Assembly: GCA_913054565.1 (NCBI GenBank)
Contig: CAJXHW010000032.1
Location: 1-11,794, forward strand
Direction of reading: 5' to 3'
Length of the DNA: 11,794 nt
From: an uncultured Kordia sp.
GTDB taxonomy: Bacteria; Bacteroidota; Bacteroidia; Flavobacteriales; Flavobacteriaceae
Part shown: piece after piece, positions 1-5,606 of the stretch
Layout of the letters: the number at the start of each line of letters is the position of its first letter
How positions within the stretch are numbered: the stretch's first letter is position 1
Notes under the pieces: model-generated
What the model saw: only the letters and a program-made list of their open reading frames with translations
The model's database searches: none
Told to the model about the DNA's origin: nothing
Translations under genes and position numbers: made by a program

Positions 1-61
1 GACGCGCTGGATTCAAAATCCAGTTCTTTCGGGAGTGTGGGTTCGATTCCCACCTCGAGTA
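1..61 (+). tRNA. tRNA-Leu(CAA), 5' part cut off by the window edge
   Basis: The anticodon stem (7-11 with 19-23) encloses the loop TTCAAAA, whose middle bases at 14-16 read CAA, decoding the leucine codon TTG. A long variable arm (24-36) marks a class II tRNA, as expected for leucine. The T arm pairs GTGGG (37-41) with CCCAC (49-53) around TTCGATT. The 3' acceptor strand CTCGAGT is at 54-60 and the discriminator A at 61. CCA is not encoded (CGA follows). The acceptor 5' strand and most of the D arm lie before position 1. Its 3' tail is repeated twice more in the window. Confidence 0.93.
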
Positions 62-174
62 CGAATAAATTAAAAAGCAAGCAACAACATAAAGCTTGCT
101 TTTTTGTTTTTGTGGGTTTTTGATTTTCAAAGCGACGCTTTGGGAACAGCGCAGGTATCTCCCTCCTCGAGTAC
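53..174 (+). repeat. Short direct repeat of the tRNA-Leu 3' tail (48-62 and 160-174)
   Basis: The last bases of the tRNA, TCCCACCTCGAGTAC at 48-62, recur at 160-174 as TCCCTCCTCGAGTAC, with 14 of 15 identical and CCTCGAGTAC exact. No complete tRNA can be folded around the second copy, because the sequence upstream of it does not form T or anticodon arms. It is therefore a fragment, either a decayed tRNA or an old attachment-site duplication. Just upstream lies a short palindrome, CAAAGCGACGCTTTG (128-142). Confidence 0.6.
72..108 (+). terminator. Rho-independent terminator after tRNA-Leu
   Basis: A perfect 11-bp stem pairs AAAAAGCAAGC (72-82) with GCTTGCTTTTT (94-104) around an 11-nt loop, and the T run continues to 105. 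It starts 11 nt after the tRNA 3' end. Because the 5' arm begins with an A run, the hairpin would also have a U tract when read from the minus strand. It could therefore stop transcription coming from the LytTR gene, although it lies about 230 nt beyond that stop codon. Confidence 0.85.
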
Positions 175-333
175 TCAAAACTTCTACCTGTCTGTATTAC
201 AAGTTTTTAGAATTTTTTTATTTTAAAAGACCTCTGATTTGCTTAATTAATATGAATCCTATTTTAGGTTTACACTCTTGTCAAACAGCATAGAATTGAT
301 ATTGGCCAAACTTAGGCATGTAGTATTCAAAAC
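105..333. other. Gene-free stretch between the tRNA and the LytTR operon
   Basis: No convincing coding sequence is present. The stretch holds a 15-nt palindrome (128-142), a fragment of the tRNA 3' end (160-174), the 8-mer GGAACAGC (143-150), and a 25-nt sequence (234-258) that recurs with two mismatches at 4240-4264. A 65-codon open frame across it has no family features and spans the repeat material, so it is not called as a gene. Confidence 0.55.
234..258 (+). repeat. Imperfect direct repeat, left copy (partner at 4240-4264)
   Basis: The 25 nt here match 4240-4264 at 23 positions, the differences being G/A at the eighth base and T/C at the fifteenth. Both copies start with CTGATTT and end with AATATGAATC. 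The 8-mer GGAACAGC lies upstream of both copies, at 143-150 and at 4134-4141, about 90-105 nt away. The two intergenic regions may therefore be diverged copies of one longer segment. Confidence 0.6.
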
Positions 334-1029
334 CTATTTAAGTTTTAACAAAGTACTTTTCTTATATAAATCTCCAATAGGAAGTTCTATTCGCCCTATT
401 TCAATATCTTGTTTGGTATATGCCGTAACTTTTGTAGAATTGACAATATAAGAACGATGAATTCTTACAAATCTACTATCAAGTTTATCTTTAAAAGCAG
501 AGAGGCTATGCATTATCAAAAGTTTTTCATTAACTGTATGAATTTTCACATAACTTTTTATGCTTTCAATATATAATACATCATCTAGTAAAACTTTGAT
601 GTTTTTCTTATTGCTTTGCACAAAAATGTGAATTTGTTCTAGTGCGTTCTCTTTCTTAGATTTCATAATACCTTGAGTGTCTAAAAACTTTTCGATGGCT
701 TTATAAAATCGTGGAAACTGAATAGGTTTTAATAGATAATCGACAATATCTAATTCATAACCTTCAATAGCATAATCTCTATAAGCTGTAGTGAATATTA
801 CTTTAGGTTTATTCACTAATGTTTTTAAAAAATCAGTTCCTTTTAGAATTGGCATTTCAATATCTAAAAAAAGCAAATCAATTGACTCCTTTTTCAATAT
901 ACTATTAGCTTCTATGGCAGAACCACAACTTGCTACTATTTCAAAATCTGGTAATTGACTTAAATGTCTAGCAATCAACCTTCTTGCTAATTCCTCATCA
1001 TCTACAATTAAACATTTATACTTTTCCAT
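334..1029 (-). CDS. LytTR-family response regulator
   Basis: This 231-residue cytoplasmic transcription regulator is of the LytR/AlgR type. The N-terminal receiver domain (about 3-117) has the acidic pair D10/D11, the probable phosphoacceptor D56 in LFLDIEMP, T80 in FTTAYRDYA and the conserved lysine K101 in LLKPI. After a short linker, residues 132-231 form a LytTR DNA-binding domain, recognisable from IESIKSYVKIHT and FVRIHRSYIVN (187-197). The ATG at 1029 lies inside the end of the kinase gene (14-nt overlap), so the two are translationally coupled and form a cognate pair. The length is normal for the family. The target genes are not shown by sequence; the divergent FGE-fold gene is the nearest candidate (inference). 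Confidence 0.93.
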   Translation of the reverse strand: MEKYKCLIVDDEELARRLIARHLSQLPDFEIVASCGSAIEANSILKKESIDLLFLDIEMPILKGTDFLKTLVNKPKVIFTTAYRDYAIEGYELDIVDYLLKPIQFPRFYKAIEKFLDTQGIMKSKKENALEQIHIFVQSNKKNIKVLLDDVLYIESIKSYVKIHTVNEKLLIMHSLSAFKDKLDSRFVRIHRSYIVNSTKVTAYTKQDIEIGRIELPIGDLYKKSTLLKLK

Positions 1030-2074
1030 TATGTTGAATTTTTAATTCTAAAGTATATTCTAATTCAGTATTTGTAATATCTAAACTGTAAGCATTTTGG
1101 TATAACAATTCTAACTGTTTTTCTGTATTACGCATACCAATGTTATCCTTGTCTTTTACACTATTTTCAATATGAGAATTCGGTTTTGTGTTTTTTAATT
1201 TAAACACAATTTCATTGGATAAGGTAGATATAAACAAAGAAATAAAAGCAGTATTTAACTCTTGACTAACACCGTGTTTAAAAGCATTCTCTACAAAGTT
1301 TAACAATATTAAAGGTGCAATTTTTACATCATGATTTATCTGTTTTTCAAAAGATACTTTTACCCGATTTCCATACCTAACTTCTTCCAAAACAATGTAA
1401 TTCTCTAGCAATTCAATTTCTTTATAAAGAGGCACATATTTATCTTTACATTGATACAAAACATAATCTAGAATTTCAGACAATTTCCCAATTATCTGTG
1501 GAGCTTTATCCGATTTCTCTAACACCAGAACATACAGATTATTCAGGGTGTTAAATAAAAAATGTGGGTTTAATTGTTGTTTTAACAATTTAAGCTCAGT
1601 AGTTCTTTTTTGCTCTAAAAAAGTTGCCGTTTCTTTCTGTTTTCTATAATAATTAAAAACCACCAAAATAATCATAGGTAAAGCATAGCTAGGAATGCTT
1701 CTTAAATATTGGGACAAACTTACTATTCTTTCAAAAAATAAATCATACTGCGAGTGTGTACCCGTAGCTTTCATCCAACGAAAACTAATAAATGTTGAAA
1801 AAGAAAGATAAGCAACGTAAGATGTTGTAATTGCACTAAATAAAAACATAAGCCTTTTGTTTCTATTAAGTAATTTTGGGATAAACAGGTATATAAATGA
1901 ATAAGCAATGAACATTTGCAACAGTAACTCAAATAACGTTACCTCAATTAACATTGTTTTACTTAAGCTATGACCCCATGAAGCACTTAAATAGTATACA
2001 AAAGCTAGCACCCAAAATAAGACGTGTCTAACACTTGTATTACTCGAAGCATGTAGTAGTATTTTTTTAATCAT
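1016..2074 (-). CDS. LytS/YehU-type membrane sensor histidine kinase
   Basis: This inner-membrane sensor kinase of the His_kinase (LytS/YehU) family phosphorylates the neighbouring LytTR regulator. Residues 1-143 contain about four hydrophobic segments (near 15-33, 43-66, 74-98 and 127-143) and no separate sensing domain. The H-box KQQLNPHFLFNTLNNL carries the probable phosphorylated His171. The N-box LLNFVENAFKHG is at 257-268 and the G-box DNIGMRNTEKQLELLY at 310-325. I chose the ATG at 2074, giving 352 residues (MIKKILLH...). An in-frame GTG at 2098 would add eight residues (as MILLVYIV), but GTG starts are uncommon in this group and no ribosome-binding site favours it. The gene overlaps the regulator by 14 nt. 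Confidence 0.92.
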   Translation of the reverse strand: MIKKILLHASSNTSVRHVLFWVLAFVYYLSASWGHSLSKTMLIEVTLFELLLQMFIAYSFIYLFIPKLLNRNKRLMFLFSAITTSYVAYLSFSTFISFRWMKATGTHSQYDLFFERIVSLSQYLRSIPSYALPMIILVVFNYYRKQKETATFLEQKRTTELKLLKQQLNPHFLFNTLNNLYVLVLEKSDKAPQIIGKLSEILDYVLYQCKDKYVPLYKEIELLENYIVLEEVRYGNRVKVSFEKQINHDVKIAPLILLNFVENAFKHGVSQELNTAFISLFISTLSNEIVFKLKNTKPNSHIENSVKDKDNIGMRNTEKQLELLYQNAYSLDITNTELEYTLELKIQHNGKV

Positions 2075-2098
2075 AACTATGTAAACAAGTAAAATCAC

Positions 2099-2326
2099 CT
2101 AAAACTACGATTATTCTAGTAACCATTTCAAAGAATAATACCAATACCTAATAAATAAGCATAGAACAGTATTATACAGGTACAAACAATTTCCTTTAAG
2201 GATTCCCGAACTCATACACAGATTATCACCTTCTACACTCAGATGTTACCTATATGTTTATAACTGATTTATACAGCATTCAAATTACATAGGTTTGAAT
2301 TCAATTATTACAAATTAAAAGAAATT
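2099..2326. promoter_or_regulatory. Divergent intergenic control region
   Basis: These 228 nt separate the kinase gene (leftward) from the FGE-fold gene (rightward) and must hold both promoters. No small gene is visible. The 8-mer TTATACAG occurs twice in the same orientation, at 2172-2179 and 2269-2276; the second copy lies just upstream of the candidate rightward promoter. These could be regulator-binding half sites, but two 8-mers in AT-rich DNA are weak evidence. No clear leftward promoter was found. Confidence 0.4.
2290..2297 (+). promoter_or_regulatory. Candidate Bacteroidota -7 promoter element (TAGGTTTG)
   Basis: TAGGTTTG exactly fits the TAnnTTTG consensus of the Bacteroidota primary sigma factor and lies 29 nt before the ATG at 2327, implying a leader of roughly 24 nt. 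A good -33 TTG at the usual 19-21 bp distance is missing, which would suit a promoter needing an activator. The leader has only an A-rich stretch (AAAAGAAATT) before the ATG, normal for this phylum. Confidence 0.4.
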
Positions 2327-4060
2327 ATGAAGACTAGATTTTTAAACAAACTCATATTATTAGCACTTATGACCTTTGCAGTACAATGGACAAGTATAGC
2401 ACAAAGTTATATTGAACCACCAATGGTAAATATTCCATCCGGTAACTTTATGATGGGTTCTGAAAGGGGTGCAGATTCATCAAAACCAATGCATTCTGTT
2501 TCAGTTGCAGCTTTTCAAATGGCTAAATACCCTGTTACAGTTGCTGAATTTAGAAAATTTATTGAAGCAACTAATTATGAAAGCACAACAAAGAAATGTC
2601 CAGATTTCATAGATCAAAACTGGTATTCAGACTCAGGAAAAAAAAGCAATGGTACTTGGGAAAAACACATGCTTAGTTATAGCGATTATCAGCCTGTAAC
2701 TTGTATCACTTTTCAAGATATTAATGCATACATTATATGGTTAAATAAAAAATCAGGGCTAAATTATCGTTTACCTACTGAAGAAGAATGGGAATTCGCA
2801 GCAAAAGCAAATACTACAAGCAATTATTTTTGGGGTAATGATGCTACACAAACCCATTTATATGCAAATTACGCCGATCAATCTAGTGAATATTTTGTAT
2901 CGAAAGAGTATGGAGCAAGTTATGTTGGTTTTATAGGAACTACTGGTGGAAATGACGGTGAACCTTATGGTGCTATTGTAGGCTTATACCGTCCAAACCC
3001 ATTTGGTTTGTACGATATGGTAGGAAATGTTGATCAATTTCTTTCTTCATGTTATAATGAGGATGATTACAAAACAAAATCAAAGAAAGAAAAGGATTCA
3101 AACACATGTGACCTTGTTGCTGTTAGAGGAGGAAGCTGGCATTATACACCACAGCCCCTTTGGGTTAGGAGAAGAGCCAGGGTTAAATCAACTTTTTCAA
3201 GTACAAGAAGAGGCTTCCGTTTAGCCATTGATGGACATAGAAATGATGTAGATTTTTCAACTAAAATATTTGAGAAAACATTAAAGAGAGCACAACATAT
3301 TCGTCTAGCTACTAGACCCATAATTCCAAATGCTCCAAAGGATATTCAATTAATTAAATTGGAAGATTCAATGTATAAAATTAGCTGGAAGCCAAGTGAC
3401 GATCCAAATGTAATTGCTTACGAAATATATCAATCTAATAATCCGTATGCTCACTTGTTAGGGAGGTTTTATCAAGAACATTACAGTAAAATAAAAATGG
3501 TGAACTCTCGTAGCAATAGCACAGAAGTAATGTTATCTGAAAAGGGCAATAGCTTTAGAGTGGTAGCAAAAACAAATGCGTTAACAAGTTTACCAAGTAA
3601 TCCAGTAGTCATTACAAAAAAACCTGCAGTAATGAGTATTCCAGGAGTAGTTGCATTGGAAAATACAATTGCTTTAAAAAATGCTACACTTGGACACAGA
3701 AAAGCTAGGGAAGATAGGCCAGAATTATATTATTTAACTGTAATTAGTCAAGCTTATGAACGGACGGTAGCTACGGCTGAATTTAAGATAAATGTTGAAG
3801 AATCTGGATGGTATAAGTTAAATTATAGTGGAGGACCAAGGTCTCGTAAAACAGGCATGTTTTTTCTGTTATATCAGGATGATACTTTGGCTGGAGAGAT
3901 CAATTATGATTCAAAAGACGATAGTAAAACCTCAGACCTTCATAAAGTGTATTTAAAAAAAGGCAATCACAATTTAAAAATTAGCTTTCTTCTTGACCTC
4001 GAAAGCATGGATATGTGGAATTTGGGTTCACTTAAGTTTACTAGGATAGATATGAAATAG
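2327..4060 (+). CDS. Secreted FGE/SUMF1-fold protein with C-terminal beta-sandwich domains
   Basis: This 577-residue exported protein has a Sec signal peptide at 1-26 (hydrophobic core LILLALMTFAV, probable cleavage after IAQ). It lacks a lipobox, so it is not a GldK/GldJ-type lipoprotein. Residues 30-302 have the formylglycine-generating-enzyme fold: IPSGNFMMGSE (36-46), YPVTVAEFRKF (68-78), YRLPTEEEWEFAA (147-159), NPFGLYDMVGNV (224-235), VRGGSW (266-271) and RRGFRLA (294-300). The two copper-binding cysteines expected after RGGSW are absent; Tyr273 and Leu278 occupy those places, so sulfatase-type Cys oxidation is unlikely. Residues 335-432 resemble a fibronectin III-like domain (ISWKPSDDPNVIAYEIY). 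Residues 440-577 look like a carbohydrate-binding CBM6-like sandwich ending in NLGSLKFTRI. No type IX secretion C-terminal signal is evident. A surface or periplasmic glycan-binding role is inferred. Confidence 0.85.
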   Translation: MKTRFLNKLILLALMTFAVQWTSIAQSYIEPPMVNIPSGNFMMGSERGADSSKPMHSVSVAAFQMAKYPVTVAEFRKFIEATNYESTTKKCPDFIDQNWYSDSGKKSNGTWEKHMLSYSDYQPVTCITFQDINAYIIWLNKKSGLNYRLPTEEEWEFAAKANTTSNYFWGNDATQTHLYANYADQSSEYFVSKEYGASYVGFIGTTGGNDGEPYGAIVGLYRPNPFGLYDMVGNVDQFLSSCYNEDDYKTKSKKEKDSNTCDLVAVRGGSWHYTPQPLWVRRRARVKSTFSSTRRGFRLAIDGHRNDVDFSTKIFEKTLKRAQHIRLATRPIIPNAPKDIQLIKLEDSMYKISWKPSDDPNVIAYEIYQSNNPYAHLLGRFYQEHYSKIKMVNSRSNSTEVMLSEKGNSFRVVAKTNALTSLPSNPVVITKKPAVMSIPGVVALENTIALKNATLGHRKAREDRPELYYLTVISQAYERTVATAEFKINVEESGWYKLNYSGGPRSRKTGMFFLLYQDDTLAGEINYDSKDDSKTSDLHKVYLKKGNHNLKISFLLDLESMDMWNLGSLKFTRIDMK

Positions 4061-4239
4061 TATAAGACTATAATAAGTGCTTGTCTCGACAGGACTAGCA
4101 CACCAACTATAGACTTACATTGAGTGTCATTTTGGAACAGCCTTGATCAGTTAATTAACCATAATCTGAAATGGGAAAATAGCTCTGATTAATTACTTTA
4201 TTGAGTCCCGGTAATTCAAAATAACCCCTGAAACAACGC

Positions 4240-4264
4240 CTGATTTACTTAATCAATATGAATC
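4240..4264 (+). repeat. Imperfect direct repeat, right copy (partner at 234-258)
   Basis: It matches 234-258 at 23 of 25 positions. After the match both copies continue with loosely similar T-rich sequence, and upstream both have GGAACAGC. It sits about 100 nt before the tRNA-tail remnant, whereas the left copy sits about 60 nt after a tRNA-tail fragment. Confidence 0.6.
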
Positions 4265-4363
4265 TAACTTCATCCCTTTTAATCCTCGATAATTTACAAT
4301 AACCTATAAATACTAAGGAAAACGATTAAATTCAATTAAATACGGTTAAGCTAGATTAACTAA

Positions 4364-4386
4364 GGGTTCACTTCCACCTCAAGTAC
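4364..4386 (+). repeat. tRNA-Leu 3'-end remnant
   Basis: The sequence GGGTTCACTTCCACCTCAAG followed by TAC aligns with the T-arm and acceptor tail of the tRNA-Leu at 39-62, with one base deleted, one transposed pair (AC for GA/AT region) and CTCGAG changed to CTCAAG. Upstream there are no anticodon or variable arms, so only the last ~23 nt are present. This is the size and placement expected of an attachment-site copy left by an element that used the tRNA 3' end, although a decayed tRNA gene is equally possible. Confidence 0.5.
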
Positions 4387-4437
4387 TTAAAAAAGTAGAT
4401 ATATAATTTTTTGATTATCGATTATATTTTTAAACCC

Positions 4438-4465
4438 TTGTACTTCATACTGGAAGTTGTATTTG
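4438..4465 (+). promoter_or_regulatory. Weak candidate promoter for the epimerase gene
   Basis: TTG at 4438-4440 and TATTTG at 4460-4465 are 19 nt apart, the spacing of the -33 and -7 elements in Bacteroidota promoters. The -7 element is shortened relative to TAnnTTTG. The ATG follows 22 nt later, without a Shine-Dalgarno sequence. Confidence 0.25.
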
Positions 4466-4487
4466 AATTTTTGTTAATAGATATTTT

Positions 4488-5531
4488 ATGGGAAGCAAAA
4501 AAAAATCTGCATTAGTTTTAGGAGCCGGAGGTTTCATTGGAAGTCATATGGTGAAGAGATTAAAATTAGAAGGGTATTGGGTTAGGGCAGTCGATATAAA
4601 ACACCCAGAGTATTCTGATAGTTTTGCAGATGAGTTTATAGTTGCTGATATGCGTGACTCGATAATTACGAAAGAGCTACTTACTTATCAAATAGAAAAT
4701 ACAAAATCTGTTTTTGATGAAGTTTACCAATTTGCAGCTGATATGGGAGGGGCTGAATATATTTTTGTAGGAGATAATGACGCTGACATTATGCATAACT
4801 CAGTCATTATAAATTTGAACGTTTTGAATTCACAAAAAGAAATAAATGAAACGTATCAAACCAATATGACAAAGATTTTTTATTCATCTTCAGCCTGTAT
4901 TTACCCAGAACAGAATCAACTGGATCCCAAAAGTCCAAACTGTGCTGAAAACACGGCATACCCTGCCAGTCCAGATTCTGAATATGGTTGGGAAAAAATC
5001 TTTTCTGAACGTTTATATTTGACATATGCTCGCAATTATAAAATCCCTGTTAGAATAGCACGGTACCATAACATCTTTGGTCCAGAAGGCACTTGGGAAG
5101 GTGGAAAAGAAAAAGTGCCGGCTGCAATGTGCAGAAAGGTAGGTGAGTTATCAGCAGAAGGTGGAACAATAGATCTTTGGGGAGATGGAAATCAAACACG
5201 TTCTTTTTTATATATAGACGAATGTATCGAAGCGACCAAACGACTGGTAAATTCTGATTTTCAAGGACCTGTCAATATTGGGTCTGAAGAGATGGTTTCT
5301 ATCAATGAATTGGTTGCAATTGTTGCCAAAGTCGCGAATAAAAAAGTAAAAAGAAATCATATTTTAAATGGGCCTATTGGTGTAAGAGGAAGAAATTCTA
5401 ATAATGATTTAATAAGAGAAAAGCTAAATTGGAATTACTCTCAATCTCTAGAAAAAGGAATTGAAAAAACCTATGATTGGATATCTCAACAAATCAAATC
5501 GAAACAAAATAAAATGTTTTTCAAAGACTAA
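4488..5531 (+). CDS. GDP-mannose 3,5-epimerase-like NAD-dependent epimerase
   Basis: This 347-residue cytoplasmic sugar-nucleotide epimerase belongs to the extended short-chain dehydrogenase family. The N-terminal Rossmann motif GAGGFIG (12-18) binds NAD. The signatures are those of GDP-mannose 3,5-epimerase (GME): QFAADMGG (81-88), SSSACIYPE (133-141) with the conserved cysteine C137, the catalytic pair Y166/K170 in YGWEK, RYHNIFGPEGTWEGGKEK (192-209), WGDGNQTRSF (231-240), PVNIGSEEMVS and GVRGRNS (298-304). In plants this enzyme turns GDP-D-mannose into GDP-L-galactose and GDP-L-gulose. Length and residues match the family, so the enzyme should be active. It stands alone on the plus strand and converges on the polysaccharide operon, which suggests an L-galactose-type precursor for that glycan (inference). 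A related epimerase or dehydratase specificity cannot be excluded. Confidence 0.85.
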   Translation: MGSKKKSALVLGAGGFIGSHMVKRLKLEGYWVRAVDIKHPEYSDSFADEFIVADMRDSIITKELLTYQIENTKSVFDEVYQFAADMGGAEYIFVGDNDADIMHNSVIINLNVLNSQKEINETYQTNMTKIFYSSSACIYPEQNQLDPKSPNCAENTAYPASPDSEYGWEKIFSERLYLTYARNYKIPVRIARYHNIFGPEGTWEGGKEKVPAAMCRKVGELSAEGGTIDLWGDGNQTRSFLYIDECIEATKRLVNSDFQGPVNIGSEEMVSINELVAIVAKVANKKVKRNHILNGPIGVRGRNSNNDLIREKLNWNYSQSLEKGIEKTYDWISQQIKSKQNKMFFKD

Positions 5532-5544
5532 AAAAGAATCTGCT

Positions 5545-5584
5545 AGAATCATAAGACACTCAAAACATCCCTCTTAATGATTCT
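5545..5584. terminator. Possible bidirectional terminator between convergent genes
   Basis: AGAATCATAAG (5545-5555) pairs with CTTAATGATTCT (5573-5584) apart from one bulged base, around a 17-nt loop. It lies in the 75-nt gap between two converging genes. For leftward transcription an A run at 5530-5535 supplies a U tract, but about nine bases after the stem. For rightward transcription only GTTTTC follows. The stem is AT-rich and the loop long, so the call is tentative. Confidence 0.35.
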
Positions 5585-5606
5585 GTTTTCTAGAGCATCA
5601 TTAATT

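Larger units (their letters stand above)
4061..4487. other. Gene-free stretch with decayed repeats and a tRNA-tail remnant
   Basis: These 427 nt contain no plausible gene. Visible items are an irregular inverted repeat just after the FGE-fold gene (GTGCT 4077-4081 with AGCAC 4097-4101, inner TGTC/GACA) without a following T run; the 8-mer GGAACAGC (4134-4141); the right copy of the 25-nt repeat (4240-4264); and a tRNA-Leu 3'-end remnant (4364-4386). The stretch is rich in stops and in ATTAA-type simple sequence, as in decayed intergenic DNA. Confidence 0.55.

Noticed and set aside
128..142. Palindrome CAAAGCGACGCTTTG as an operator or recombination site
   Set aside because: It is a single 15-nt palindrome far from any start codon; nothing ties it to a function.
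96..293. A 65-codon plus-strand open frame after the tRNA
   Set aside because: It begins inside the terminator region, crosses the tRNA-tail fragment and repeat sequence, and its product has no recognisable family or sensible composition.
2327..4060. Sulfatase-activating formylglycine-generating enzyme
   Set aside because: The catalytic cysteine pair after RGGSW is replaced by Tyr273 and Leu278, and no sulfatase is nearby in the window.
4077..4101. Inverted repeat after the FGE-fold gene, considered as its terminator
   Set aside because: The pairing is asymmetric with unpaired bases and no T run follows, so it is not called a terminator.
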